Shown here piece by piece: positions 1-8,719 of a stretch of DNA of 64,000 nt; position 1 is the stretch's first letter, and every line of letters starts with the position of its first letter. The DNA is from OLB6 sp964525565 (GTDB lineage Bacteria; Bacteroidota; Ignavibacteria; Kapaibacteriales; Kapaibacteriaceae), in NCBI GenBank assembly GCA_964525565.1, contig CAZGHI010000009.1:1-64000 (forward strand). The letters are read 5' to 3'. The translations under genes and the position numbers were made by a program. The notes beneath the pieces are model-generated. The model did not search any database. It worked only from the letters and a program-made list of their open reading frames with translations, and was not told the DNA's origin.

Positions 1-1339
1 TTCCTTGTGCTGCGCATAAGAGTTCTATCGCAAGAACACGTTCAGTGTTGGCAACAACCTGCATGAGTTTTCGTGCTGCGATGCTGCCCATGCTATTATG
101 GTCTTCTTGGTTTGCACTCGTTGGTATACTGTCCACGCTTGCGGGATGTGCCAACACTTTGTTCTCACTTACGAGTGCAGCAGCCGTGTACTGGGCTATC
201 ATCATCCCGCTGTGTAGTCCACCATTCTGCGTCAAGAAACGCGGCAATCCACCAAGCATGTGGTTCACCATTCGCTCCGTTCGTCGCTCGCTAATGTTTG
301 CAAATTCCGCGGCTGCTATTGCCATAACATCTAATGGTATTGCAAGGGGCTGTCCATGAAAGTTTCCGCCTTCTATTGCAATATCGTCGTCCGGAAACAC
401 CAACGGGTTGTCTGTTACGCTGTTAATCTCAGTCTCGATGGCTGTTCTTGCATAGGCAAGAGCATCTCTCGAGGCGCCATGAACTTGCGGCATACACCGA
501 ATGGAGTATGCATCCTGAACCCTGTTGTCGTTCTCTCGATGCGACTCGCGAATAGCACTACCTGACAAAAGCATCCGAAGCCTCCGAGCTACAAGCTGCT
601 GTCCAGAATGTGGCCGAACTGCATGTAGCTTTTCATGAAACGCATTGTCCGTACTCCGCAAGGCATCTGCAGATAATGCACCTACAACATCCGCTAAGTT
701 TGCCAGATACTCCAGCCTATCTAAACACAAGCAGGCAATGGCACACATCATCTGTGTACCATTGATTAGTGCAAGTCCTTCTTTTGCCTGCAGCTTCACG
801 GGTTCTATGCCGCGCCCGCGCATCACGGTGTCCGATGGCAAGCCCATGATTGTGCCTTCACCAATGAGCGCAAGAGCTAAATGCGATAAAGGGGCCAGGT
901 CGCCACTCGATCCTACCGATCCTTGCGATGGGATATCGGGAATGAGGTTTTCATTTAGCAGTCGTATAAGGGTGTTTAATGTTTCTGGACGAATTCCCGA
1001 ATGGCCGCCTGCAAGTGAATTCGCACGCAACACCATCATCGCACGAACTACATTCTCAGGCAATAACTCGCCAACACCTGCGCTATGCGAGCGTACAAGG
1101 TTAACCTGAAGCTCAGCAGCCTTATCCGAGGGGATGACAACGTTGGCAAACTCACCAAATCCTGTCGTTAATCCATAAACAATTCGCCCTTCGGCAATCC
1201 AGCGTTCTACCGCCTCGCGTGCCTTCGCTACTTTGAGTTGTGACTCCTCTGTAATCTGAACGTTTATCGTTGGTGTGTTAGCTACGGTTACAACGTCCAA
1301 TACTGAGAGACTCGTTCCATCTATCAAGAGTGATTGCAT
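1..1339 (-). CDS. hutH: Histidine ammonia-lyase (3' end cut by window edge)
   Basis: Non-oxidative deamination of L-histidine to trans-urocanate, first step of the Hut pathway, cytosolic. About 446 of the usual ~500 residues are visible; the C-terminus lies beyond position 1. Visible motifs: YGLTTGFG (Tyr about residue 55), the MIO-cofactor loop at residues 141-150 reading GSVGSSGDLAP, and the later VTDNPL segment. The family normally has Ala-Ser-Gly as the cyclising triad; here it is Ser-Ser-Gly, read directly from the codons. The start ATG lies 13 bp after the stop of the upstream ATP-grasp gene on the same strand, suggesting cotranscription with it and lpxH. No hutU/hutI is visible in the window. 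A related aromatic ammonia-lyase or aminomutase is possible but less likely. Confidence 0.9.
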   Translation of the reverse strand, partial: MQSLLIDGTSLSVLDVVTVANTPTINVQITEESQLKVAKAREAVERWIAEGRIVYGLTTGFGEFANVVIPSDKAAELQVNLVRSHSAGVGELLPENVVRAMMVLRANSLAGGHSGIRPETLNTLIRLLNENLIPDIPSQGSVGSSGDLAPLSHLALALIGEGTIMGLPSDTVMRGRGIEPVKLQAKEGLALINGTQMMCAIACLCLDRLEYLANLADVVGALSADALRSTDNAFHEKLHAVRPHSGQQLVARRLRMLLSGSAIRESHRENDNRVQDAYSIRCMPQVHGASRDALAYARTAIETEINSVTDNPLVFPDDDIAIEGGNFHGQPLAIPLDVMAIAAAEFANISERRTERMVNHMLGGLPRFLTQNGGLHSGMMIAQYTAAALVSENKVLAHPASVDSIPTSANQEDHNSMGSIAARKLMQVVANTERVLAIELLCAAQG

Positions 1340-1352
1340 TATCAGCACACAC

Positions 1353-2300
1353 CTACTTTTTAGCTTTTACTTTCCCCTTGCCAATAAATTCGCTCCAATG
1401 AAACTCAGTGGGAACCTTACGGCCCTCCTTGGCAAGTTCTATTAAATACGTAGCCGTTGTCTGCAGTACCCACTCAAAATTCTCTTCCTGCACACTAGTC
1501 CTTTCGGCATCCGGTGCTGGATTCATGTAGTCAATTGCATACGGTATTCCATCGCGGACGGCAAATTCTATTGTATTAAAATCATACCCAAGGATGTTGC
1601 AAATTTTAACACATAAATCCGTAAGCGTTTTTAACATTTCACTAGTTGGAGCAAACCCTGCCTTATAGCGCAAATGATGTGGGTTGCGCGGCTCGTATGG
1701 CATTATGCGGACATGTTTTCTGCCGATGCAGTAGCATCGGTAGTATTCGGTGAATTCGATGCTCTCCTGCAGCGTCATAACGATAGTGCCGGTTTCACTA
1801 TACCGATCAAAAAATTCATCAATGGAATTCACTTTGTAAACATGCTTCCAGCCCCCTCCATCATATGGTTTCAGCCAACTCGGGAATCCAACATAGTCGA
1901 ACACTTCTTGCCAATTCAACGGGAACATGAGATTCCGAAAACTATCCGACGATGTATCGGGCGGATGCTGCTTGCTTGGCAAGAGAACTGTACGTGGTAC
2001 AGGGATGCCCGCCTTTTGCGCAACAGCATAGTTGAAAAATTTATCATCTGCCGTCCACCAAAACGGGTTGTTCACCACCCGTACTCCGTTTAATGCGGCA
2101 ACCTTGAGCATCGCTCTGTAAAAGGGCACATCCTGAGAAATGCGATCGAGTATCACATCGTACTCAAACATGTCGTTCAAGGTAATGCCGCCAACGCGCA
2201 CAAACTCTGCTGCAACTCCTTCGTCGCGGCTATTGATTTCTTCTACCAATGCTGGTGGAAAACTCTGTTCCATGCCAAACAGCAGTCCGATGCGTTTCAT
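1353..2300 (-). CDS. ATP-grasp domain protein, RimK/carbamoyl-phosphate-synthase-like fold
   Basis: A 315-residue cytosolic protein that looks like an ATP-grasp ligase: N-terminal Rossmann-like half with an NNP segment near residue 90, a central WLKPYDGGGWKHV segment resembling the flexible ATP-binding loop, and a C-terminal half with the acidic/Asn metal-binding pattern (FNTIEFAVRDG and IDYMNP near residues 245-265). ATP-grasp enzymes join a carboxylate to an amine or thiol using ATP; the substrate cannot be told from sequence. It sits between lpxH (52 bp upstream) and hutH (13 bp downstream) on the same strand, so a link to histidine use or to envelope synthesis are both conceivable. Basic C-terminal tail rich in Lys. 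Starts with ATG. Confidence 0.7.
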   Translation of the reverse strand: MKRIGLLFGMEQSFPPALVEEINSRDEGVAAEFVRVGGITLNDMFEYDVILDRISQDVPFYRAMLKVAALNGVRVVNNPFWWTADDKFFNYAVAQKAGIPVPRTVLLPSKQHPPDTSSDSFRNLMFPLNWQEVFDYVGFPSWLKPYDGGGWKHVYKVNSIDEFFDRYSETGTIVMTLQESIEFTEYYRCYCIGRKHVRIMPYEPRNPHHLRYKAGFAPTSEMLKTLTDLCVKICNILGYDFNTIEFAVRDGIPYAIDYMNPAPDAERTSVQEENFEWVLQTTATYLIELAKEGRKVPTEFHWSEFIGKGKVKAKK

Positions 2301-2352
2301 AGGCGTATGGTGTTAACTAGTTGAAGAAAAGGTGCCAACGCTCGTGAACATA

Positions 2353-3132
2353 CTACGCTATCGGCACGGTGTGCAATGTTACTCCCTTACCATGAATATA
2401 CGTTGCATATGTTGCTGTATCGTTAAGCCAATCCCCAAGGTTAACATACACGCCGGCGCCAACCTGCTCATAACACGGCTGGTGCTTATGGCCCATCACC
2501 ACAAAGTCGTATCCTTCTGCAATTCGCCGGTGCGCAAAATCACGCAAGCCGTCGGTTCCATAGTCGCGCTTGTCTGTATATGCCCTGCTGCGCTGCGATG
2601 TTCGTGCTGCCAAGCCGATACCAACCGACGGGTGGAGCAGACGGTACACTGCCTTCATAAACGGATTGCGAAGCACCGATCGTAATACGATATACCCCCG
2701 ATCGTTTGCTGCCTTTCCATCGCCGTGACTTATGTACAGCTTAACCATACCAATGGTAAGTGAGATGTCGGACTCTTCTACGCTGATTCCTAACGACTCC
2801 TGAAAAAACCGATAGTGTCCAAAGTCATGATTACCCATCAAGTACGTTATGGGAAGGCCGTTTTCTCTTAGCTCGCCAAGTGTGGCAACAGTGCGCACAA
2901 ATGCTGACGGTATCACGTATGGATAGTCAAACCAATAATCGAACAGATCGCCCACGATAAATAAATGCGATGTTGCACCAAGTTTTCGTAATAGCTGAAT
3001 GAGAGCTTCTTCGCGTTTCCTGCTGTGCTCGGCTGACCCTAAACCCAGATGAACGTCGGAAAGAAACGTGATTTCTTCCCCATCGGACAATGACAGTTCC
3101 ATCGAACGAACTGATGAATGGTTCGGTTGCAT
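2353..3132 (-). CDS. lpxH: UDP-2,3-diacylglucosamine diphosphatase
   Basis: Calcineurin-like metallophosphoesterase that cleaves UDP-2,3-diacylglucosamine to lipid X plus UMP in lipid A synthesis, at the inner face of the cytoplasmic membrane. The metal-binding boxes are all visible in order: SDVHLG, GDLFDYWF, GNHDFG, SHGD and GHKHQP, and the ~255-residue length fits the family. The start is uncertain: ATG at 3132 or ATG at 3102 give proteins beginning shortly before the first motif; neither has a clear Shine-Dalgarno. A further-upstream start would overlap the divergent panB gene and is unlikely. Presence of this gene indicates an LPS-bearing diderm. First gene of a likely lpxH, ATP-grasp, hutH unit. 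Confidence 0.88.
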   Translation of the reverse strand: MQPNHSSVRSMELSLSDGEEITFLSDVHLGLGSAEHSRKREEALIQLLRKLGATSHLFIVGDLFDYWFDYPYVIPSAFVRTVATLGELRENGLPITYLMGNHDFGHYRFFQESLGISVEESDISLTIGMVKLYISHGDGKAANDRGYIVLRSVLRNPFMKAVYRLLHPSVGIGLAARTSQRSRAYTDKRDYGTDGLRDFAHRRIAEGYDFVVMGHKHQPCYEQVGAGVYVNLGDWLNDTATYATYIHGKGVTLHTVPIA

Positions 3133-3200
3133 CACGGAAAGATAACGCTGGGAACAGCCCTGACGGCTATCTTTGCACCCCTTGTTCCCCTGGAATCTGC

Positions 3201-4019
3201 ATGCCACAAACCACTACAACCCGCAAGCGCGTCACAACCCTGCGGCTTGCGGAAATGAAACGAGCAGGCAAGCCTATCGCCTGTTTAACGGCATATGATG
3301 CCCTCACCGCAGGGATCATGGACGAGGCCGGCATTGACCTGCTTCTTGTAGGAGACAGCGTAGGTAATGTTGTTCAAGGCCACGATACAACGATACCGGT
3401 AACCCTTGAGCACATGATCTATCATACCCAAGCTGTGGTTCGCTCGGTGGAACATGCTATGGTGGTTACCGATATGCCCTTTATGAGCTACCAAGCCTCG
3501 CCCCGGGAAGCCTTTCGTAATGCAGGTCGCTTGATGAAGGAAGCCGGATGCGGAGCCGTCAAGCTGGAAGGGGGCGAACGCAGCGTGGAAGCAGTTAAGC
3601 TGATGACAGATAACGGAATCCCGGTGATGGGTCATCTTGGCCTTACACCACAAAGCATTCATCAGTTTGGATCCTACCGTGAGCGGGGCGCCGACGAGCG
3701 CGAGGCAGAAAGAATACAGAACGATGCCCTCCTGCTGCAGGAAGCAGGTGTGTTTGCTCTTGTCCTTGAAAAGATTCCTGCCGCTTTAGCCACTACACTC
3801 ACACGCTTGCTACACATACCTACCATTGGTATCGGCGCAGGCAACGGCTGCGATGGTCAGATTCTTGTATGGACAGACATGATGGGAATGAGCACCACCT
3901 TCCGTCCGCGCTTTGTTCGGCGATATGCCGAAATGCATGATGTAATGACGGCTGCTATTCAGGCATATGTAGCAGACGTGCGCAGCCACGAGTTCCCCTC
4001 CACCGAGGAGAGCTACTAA
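3201..4019 (+). CDS. panB: 3-methyl-2-oxobutanoate hydroxymethyltransferase
   Basis: First committed step of pantothenate synthesis: transfers a hydroxymethyl group from methylenetetrahydrofolate to 2-oxoisovalerate, giving ketopantoate. At 272 residues it has the usual family length. Characteristic TIM-barrel segments are visible: ITAYD-like CLTAYDALTA, the metal-binding GDSVGNVVQGHDTT, VTDMPFMSY, a VKLEGG segment, the GHLGLTPQS loop and IGIGAG with the terminal LVWTDM. ATG at 3201 is chosen because the residues before it are not family-like and overlap the divergent lpxH. The stop is 1 bp before the following cytochrome-like lipoprotein, so the two are probably cotranscribed, although functionally unrelated. 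Confidence 0.95.
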   Translation: MPQTTTTRKRVTTLRLAEMKRAGKPIACLTAYDALTAGIMDEAGIDLLLVGDSVGNVVQGHDTTIPVTLEHMIYHTQAVVRSVEHAMVVTDMPFMSYQASPREAFRNAGRLMKEAGCGAVKLEGGERSVEAVKLMTDNGIPVMGHLGLTPQSIHQFGSYRERGADEREAERIQNDALLLQEAGVFALVLEKIPAALATTLTRLLHIPTIGIGAGNGCDGQILVWTDMMGMSTTFRPRFVRRYAEMHDVMTAAIQAYVADVRSHEFPSTEESY

Positions 4020-4020
4020 G

Positions 4021-4407
4021 ATGCGCATTGTGCTCTCTGCAATCGCAGCAGGGTTCGCTGCATGCTTGTTAACGGCATGTCCAACAAACGGGCTTACGAA
4101 TCCAGACAACATCATATTCCCGGACTCTCTCGTAAGTTATAGCCGACACGTACAGCCCTTTTTTACACTTCGATGCTACCCGTGCCATGATGATTCCCGA
4201 GCATTTGGCGGTATCCGGCTAACGTCTTATTCGAATGTGATGTTCAGCCGAGCAAATCTGGTAGTCCCAGGTCGTGCCGACGTGAGTTTGCTCATCCAGG
4301 TTTTGGAACAGCAGATAACGCATAATGCAGGTAACATTCAATCCATACCTTCGGATCAGATTCGCGGGATAAGAACGTGGATTAACGAGGGCGCACTCAA
4401 CAACTAG
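4021..4407 (+). CDS. Predicted monoheme c-type lipoprotein (planctomycete-cytochrome-like)
   Basis: A 128-residue protein with an N-terminal lipoprotein signal (ACLLTAC, Cys about residue 19) and a single CYPCH heme-binding motif around residue 53. The pattern around it (FFTLRC..CH, GGIRL, VVPG...S.L, then IR.WI..GA.N at the C-terminus) resembles the small PSCyt1/planctomycete-type cytochrome c domain that often precedes larger outer-membrane proteins. Likely anchored in the periplasm or at the outer membrane. Heme ligation beyond the CxxCH His is not evident. Starts 1 bp after panB and is followed after 30 bp by another lipoprotein. Electron-transfer role is inferred from the motif only. Confidence 0.72.
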   Translation: MRIVLSAIAAGFAACLLTACPTNGLTNPDNIIFPDSLVSYSRHVQPFFTLRCYPCHDDSRAFGGIRLTSYSNVMFSRANLVVPGRADVSLLIQVLEQQITHNAGNIQSIPSDQIRGIRTWINEGALNN

Positions 4408-4437
4408 TAACAACATCACCACTTCAAGGATTACCCA

Positions 4438-5460
4438 ATGTCCATTCTCCGCTCACTTTCGGTACTTGCACTTGCTGTACTTGTTGTTGCCGGATGCACA
4501 CGACATGCAACTCCAACCCCGATAGAGGGACTGGAAGTTGTAAAAGACAACGTGCGTCAATTCGAAGTGAAGGTGCCATCTAATTGGATAAAACAAACCC
4601 AACCCGGCGACCTGATCATAGCCTTCTCGAAACCGCGCATCAGCCGCAGGTTCCTGGATTTTAGTCCAGGTGACGGAGGTGCAAAGGTTGAGCTGCGTGC
4701 AATTCCAATGGACAGTTCACGAACCATGGAGTCACTCATAAAAAACAGCAAACTCCAATTTGAAGATGGTTTGGATCGGTATAAGCTGGAAAACGCCACC
4801 TTAGGAGGCAAACCAGCCAAGAAACTGCACGTGCGCTTTGACCAAGAAGACGGCGAGTTCCGTTCTGAAGCCTACTTCGCTGAAAATGACTCGGTGATTA
4901 CGATCTTAACCTTTGCAGCCTTTGGCAGAACTTTCGAAGACTATGAGAAGGATTTTAATGAGATACTGGCGTCGGTAAAACTTGCTCGGCGTCCGGACGT
5001 GCCCAAACAACAACCCGACACGTTAAAACCTACCGGACCTGAGCCCCCTTCCGATACCTTACGAACGTACAGCGCCCCGGACTTTACCATTCAGATACCA
5101 CAAAATTTCGAAGGTAAGAGACTTGGCGGACCTGCTCTCTCCAGTATTAACTTCTTTGGCTCGCGTTTGGACTGCAATGTTCAGATTGATGTATTTGATG
5201 CATCCAAGCAAAAGAACCTTGAGAAAATCCTCGCGCAGAATAAGCCGAATTATGGCGGTAAGGATCCTACCGGAGTAACAATCAACGGTCAAAAGGGAGC
5301 GTACTTTTCATATACGCCATCAGCGAATATTAACTCCCGTGCCTATTTCGTCGTAAAAGACAATAAGCTCTACCGCCTGACAGTAAACTGGTTTAAACCC
5401 GAAGAAAAGGTATATCTTCCACTTTTTGAAAAGTGTATTGCTACGTTAGCTCTTAAATAA
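4438..5460 (+). CDS. Lipoprotein with two PsbP/DcrB-like repeats
   Basis: A 340-residue predicted lipoprotein: hydrophobic leader ending VVAGC (Cys about residue 20). Two regions look like internal repeats of a PsbP/DcrB-like fold: residues about 40-180 begin FEVKVPSNW and residues about 210-340 begin FTIQIPQNF, each ending in a short helix leading to 'ILASVKL' or 'CIATLAL'. They are joined by a Pro-rich linker rich in Asp and Thr. Function unknown. It ends 56 bp before a strong intrinsic terminator, so it closes the panB transcription unit. A single-domain relative with a similar character is found at 19913-20530. Confidence 0.6.
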   Translation: MSILRSLSVLALAVLVVAGCTRHATPTPIEGLEVVKDNVRQFEVKVPSNWIKQTQPGDLIIAFSKPRISRRFLDFSPGDGGAKVELRAIPMDSSRTMESLIKNSKLQFEDGLDRYKLENATLGGKPAKKLHVRFDQEDGEFRSEAYFAENDSVITILTFAAFGRTFEDYEKDFNEILASVKLARRPDVPKQQPDTLKPTGPEPPSDTLRTYSAPDFTIQIPQNFEGKRLGGPALSSINFFGSRLDCNVQIDVFDASKQKNLEKILAQNKPNYGGKDPTGVTINGQKGAYFSYTPSANINSRAYFVVKDNKLYRLTVNWFKPEEKVYLPLFEKCIATLALK

Positions 5461-5515
5461 TCACGTTCGCACTCAGACTCGTAACCATTGGGTCTTTAAG
5501 AAGTCTTTATACACA

Positions 5516-5545
5516 AACGGCGATCATTCCATGATCGCCGTTTTT
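5516..5545 (+). terminator. Intrinsic (rho-independent) terminator
   Basis: A perfect 10-bp GC-containing stem (CGGCGATCAT and its complement at 5518-5527 and 5531-5540) with a 3-base loop TCC, followed directly by five T. Flanking AA/TT extend the stem to 12 bp. It ends the panB unit and separates it from the heme-porin operon starting at 5583. Confidence 0.93.
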
Positions 5546-5582
5546 ATCATTGCCTACGCCTGTACACACTTAACGGAGGAAC

Positions 5583-6755
5583 ATGAGCTTTCTGTTCCGG
5601 CTTCTTTTTCTGATAATTCTACCAAGTTGTTTTGCTTCTGCCCTTCCGCAGTTTTCTCTCTTAAGCGGAAACCGGTGCAGCGCATGCCACGTGGTGCCTC
5701 AAGGTGGTGGTATCCGAAACGATCTTGGATGGTATGCAATGCAGGATGTAGGAATCATAGAGAGAGAGTCTATCCCATTTCTGTATCCGGAAGATCAAAC
5801 CAACGCATACTTCAACGAGAAGTTGTTGTTGGGTACAGACATTCGTGTGCAATCAACTCGATCGTTTACGGACTCCGCTGCGCCGCGCGTGTACATCCCG
5901 ATGCAGATTACGCTATATGGCGCTCTGCGTCCGTGGAAGGGTATAACATTAGAAGGGGGCTTTAACCTTGCCTCGCTGCGTACCAGCGATGGAAACACGA
6001 TTCGATATCCGGGCCAACGTCCAGGTTCGGTAAGTGTAATCTTACAACCGAGTAACGAGCTCCCTTCAGTACGCATTGGATTGTTTCGGCCATCGGTTGG
6101 TATTCGGTACGACGATCATACCGTGTACACGTTTAATTACGTCGAACCGCTTGCCAGACGGCCGTACCTTGCTCCAGATTGGGGCGAGTGGGGGTCCGAG
6201 TTAACGTGGGAACGCCAAAAGTGGCTTACCGTACAGCTTGGCATTTTTGGTTCGCAAGGACTTGGGCAAGTACAGTTAAGCAACGGACAGTCAACGCAAA
6301 GTGCTATCGGTGGCAACATGCCAACCATCACAGGCAGAGTAGTTGCTTGGCCACGCTTCTTTGACGACTTGGTAAACACCTACGTTGGTGGGTCTGTTCT
6401 GGTGAACAACGATTTTCAAATGGTGAATGTGTTTGCCGGTGGAGGGATAACTGATGCCCTTTACCTAATGCTCGAAGGCACACAGACAACCAAAACCAAC
6501 GTTCAACGGAGCACTATGATCATGGCGGAGCTTGGTTATCAGATTGCCCCCCCCCTTATAGCATATGTGCGTGTTGAGCATGGAGCAACGCAACAACATC
6601 TGCGACCAAACGATGCAACACTCACCGGTACAATCATCGGCGCCCAGGTGTTTGTTATGCCATTTGTTGAAGTTAGGCCGGAATATCGTTTGCAAGATAC
6701 GTTCCGTGATGGTGTGGCCACACGATGGAACGTGCAACTCCACCTATTCTATTAA
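5583..6755 (+). CDS. Outer-membrane beta-barrel with N-terminal monoheme c motif (fused cytochrome-porin)
   Basis: A 390-residue secreted protein. Residues 1-20 form a signal peptide; a single CSACH heme motif sits at 32-36 followed by a VPQGGG stretch and RNDLGWY; the remainder has alternating amphipathic strands with aromatic girdles and ends LHLFY, typical of an outer-membrane beta-barrel C-terminus. This heme-plus-barrel layout is that of fused cytochrome-porins, of which the iron-oxidation protein Cyc2 is the known example, though the heme surroundings here (GGG-rich) are those of a wider, uncharacterised barrel family. A C9 homopolymer lies at 6547-6555. Good ribosome binding site GGAGG precedes the ATG. 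First of three genes with a small membrane protein and a Rieske protein: an electron-transfer role across the outer membrane is inferred. Confidence 0.75.
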   Translation: MSFLFRLLFLIILPSCFASALPQFSLLSGNRCSACHVVPQGGGIRNDLGWYAMQDVGIIERESIPFLYPEDQTNAYFNEKLLLGTDIRVQSTRSFTDSAAPRVYIPMQITLYGALRPWKGITLEGGFNLASLRTSDGNTIRYPGQRPGSVSVILQPSNELPSVRIGLFRPSVGIRYDDHTVYTFNYVEPLARRPYLAPDWGEWGSELTWERQKWLTVQLGIFGSQGLGQVQLSNGQSTQSAIGGNMPTITGRVVAWPRFFDDLVNTYVGGSVLVNNDFQMVNVFAGGGITDALYLMLEGTQTTKTNVQRSTMIMAELGYQIAPPLIAYVRVEHGATQQHLRPNDATLTGTIIGAQVFVMPFVEVRPEYRLQDTFRDGVATRWNVQLHLFY

Positions 6756-6768
6756 CGGAGGGCTTTAT

Positions 6769-7068
6769 ATGAAATGGAAACTACTTATCGCACTATCTGT
6801 AGCCGCAATTATCACCGGAGGTGTTGTGTGGGTACTGCATGGCATGGAAATGTACACCAAGGACAGGGAAAAAGTGGTAACGATCGTTAAGGATGAGTTG
6901 TTTGGAACAAGCAACGAAGTTGTTGAATGGAAACAAACCTTTCGGTATGGATTGCTGCCGGACGATGCTTCGATTACCGTGCTGCATCGTGGGTACGCCT
7001 TTGTAGTGGGACTAGCAGGTGCTGCAATTTTTCTAAGTATTTATATGTTGAGAAGGAAGAATGCATAA
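6769..7068 (+). CDS. Small membrane protein, two predicted TM helices
   Basis: A 99-residue protein with a GGAGG ribosome binding site 7-12 bp before the ATG. Residues about 4-25 and about 74-93 are hydrophobic helices, separated by about 45 polar residues, so the middle is probably exposed on one side of the membrane; C-terminus LRRKNA is basic and so likely cytoplasmic. Not recognised as a named family. It begins 13 bp after the heme-porin and its last 8 bp overlap the Rieske gene, so expression is likely coupled. By position it may anchor or dock the Rieske protein; this is inference. Confidence 0.6.
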   Translation: MKWKLLIALSVAAIITGGVVWVLHGMEMYTKDREKVVTIVKDELFGTSNEVVEWKQTFRYGLLPDDASITVLHRGYAFVVGLAGAAIFLSIYMLRRKNA

Positions 7069-7549
7069 AGAATTTGTAACTGGAAGTCGGCGTGCATTTC
7101 TGCTATCCGCCACCCAGAGCATTGGACTTGTTCTTTCGGCACCGGCTATCTCTTCGCTTATCGCCGGTTGCGAGACCAATGAAACTTCACCCACGGGCAA
7201 TGGCGATAATAGTGTGACGTATGACGTATCGGCAAACCCACGCTTATCGTCTGTTGGCGGTATCACTCTTGAGTTCATTCCCGGACTGAATAACGACCTC
7301 CCAGTGTTCATCTCCAGAGTAGATGCAGATGTATTTGTAGTATTCAGCGCGATTTGTACACATCAGGGTTGTACGGTAAGCTTGCCGGCTGGACCAGGAG
7401 AGCCATGTATCTGTCCATGTCATAGCGCAATGTACTCCGCATCATCAGGCAACGTTGTGCAACAACCCATCAGCGGAAGCGCCACAAATTTGCCGCAATT
7501 CGCATGTTCCTACGATGCCGGTAGCGGCCTGTTAACAATTACAATCTAG
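7061..7549 (+). CDS. Rieske [2Fe-2S] protein with twin-arginine signal
   Basis: A 162-residue exported iron-sulfur protein. The leader has SRRAFLLS (twin-arginine pattern) and a possible lipobox LIAGC at residue 37. Both Rieske cluster boxes are intact: C-T-H-Q-G-C at residues 99-104 (ligands Cys99, His101) and C-P-C-H at 118-121 (ligands Cys118, His121), with Cys104/Cys120 in position for the stabilising disulfide. It overlaps the preceding small membrane protein by 8 bp. No cytochrome b or bc1 gene is visible nearby, so rather than a bc1 complex this may feed electrons to or from the heme-porin at 5583. The redox partner is inferred from context only. Confidence 0.88.
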   Translation: MHKEFVTGSRRAFLLSATQSIGLVLSAPAISSLIAGCETNETSPTGNGDNSVTYDVSANPRLSSVGGITLEFIPGLNNDLPVFISRVDADVFVVFSAICTHQGCTVSLPAGPGEPCICPCHSAMYSASSGNVVQQPISGSATNLPQFACSYDAGSGLLTITI

Positions 7550-7651
7550 CCACCATATCACTACAGCAGTCTTTTCTGAACAGAGTACAACGAAGAGTCG
7601 GCGAGCTGTACACTTCATCTAATCTCGGAAAGATGTTGCAGTTTGCGCGTT

Positions 7652-8719
7652 ATGTTCACACGCGACCAGTTTTACGCTGCTTTTACGAACGTAACGGGGC
7701 TTGGCCATCACATTCCACGCGAGTTAGATGTTCTGTTTCGAAGAACGCGCCCCACGCGCGAGCAGGCGAGTATTTTCCGGAGCAGATTGTATCAGGCTAT
7801 TCGTTATAATGATTGGAAGCAAGCTTGGATTGGCGCTCTTGATGGTGTAGTGGATCCTGACAGGGCTTTTGTACCCTTGTGGTTTCGTAATGTATTAACA
7901 ACTCAGTACGGCAATAGTGTTAGCAATGTAATTGCAGCTTGGCTACAGGATGCACCAACATTTCTTCGGGTTAACACCTTACGTACAACCGTTGCCGAAT
8001 GTGTGCATGCCCTAGCCCCTTTTCGTCCTCGTGTTGTTAATGAGCAATGCATCCAGGTGGACGTACCGTACGGATTGTTTAGGACAAAGGCATTTACCCA
8101 AGGATGGTTCGAGCTACAGGATGTGCATTCACAGCGCGTTGGACGTACTCTGATCTCTGAGCTTGGGCGGGTTCACGATTACAAACTCATCATTGACCTT
8201 TGCGCAGGCGCCGGTGGGAAAACGCTGCACATGGCTGCAATGCTGAGGAACCAGAAACGAATCGTGGCATTCGACGTTTCGGAAACGAGACTCACCGAAC
8301 TCAAGATACGCGCACAACGTGCACAGGCATTTAACATCGAAGTCCGACACATAGAGGGCACAAAATCCATCAAGCGATTGAATGGCAAGGCAGATGCAGT
8401 CTTGGTAGATGCCCCTTGTACCGGGACAGGTGTGCTACGAAGGAATCCAGACATACTCTATCATCTAACCGATGAGCAGTACAGAAACATGATGCATACG
8501 CAGTCTCGTCTTCTGCATCAAGCATACGATCTCTGCAAACCAGGAGGTTTCGTTGCATACGCAACATGCAGCATACTTGCATCTGAAGGGAGCCATCAGA
8601 TAGAGTCGTTCATAAGCAACGTTACAATAACAGAATCTGTACGGTGGTCCACAGCCATCGGCGAGGATAACGGCGACGGATTCTTTATGTGGGTAGGCCG
8701 AAAGCCCACCACTAGCTAA
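7652..8719 (+). CDS. RNA cytosine-C5 methyltransferase, RsmB/NOP2 family
   Basis: S-adenosylmethionine-dependent m5C RNA methyltransferase, 355 residues. The SAM site IIDLCAGAGGKT, the VLVDAPCTGTG motif (catalytic-cycle Cys) and the later AYATCS motif (nucleophilic Cys) are all visible, followed by NPD. This is the fold of 16S rRNA methyltransferase RsmB, but the N-terminal NusB-like RNA-binding domain of RsmB is not recognisable, so the exact target (rRNA or tRNA) is open. ATG at 7652 preferred over a TTG nine bases upstream. Its stop overlaps the end of the convergent gene at 8712 by 8 bp. Confidence 0.87.
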   Translation: MFTRDQFYAAFTNVTGLGHHIPRELDVLFRRTRPTREQASIFRSRLYQAIRYNDWKQAWIGALDGVVDPDRAFVPLWFRNVLTTQYGNSVSNVIAAWLQDAPTFLRVNTLRTTVAECVHALAPFRPRVVNEQCIQVDVPYGLFRTKAFTQGWFELQDVHSQRVGRTLISELGRVHDYKLIIDLCAGAGGKTLHMAAMLRNQKRIVAFDVSETRLTELKIRAQRAQAFNIEVRHIEGTKSIKRLNGKADAVLVDAPCTGTGVLRRNPDILYHLTDEQYRNMMHTQSRLLHQAYDLCKPGGFVAYATCSILASEGSHQIESFISNVTITESVRWSTAIGEDNGDGFFMWVGRKPTTS

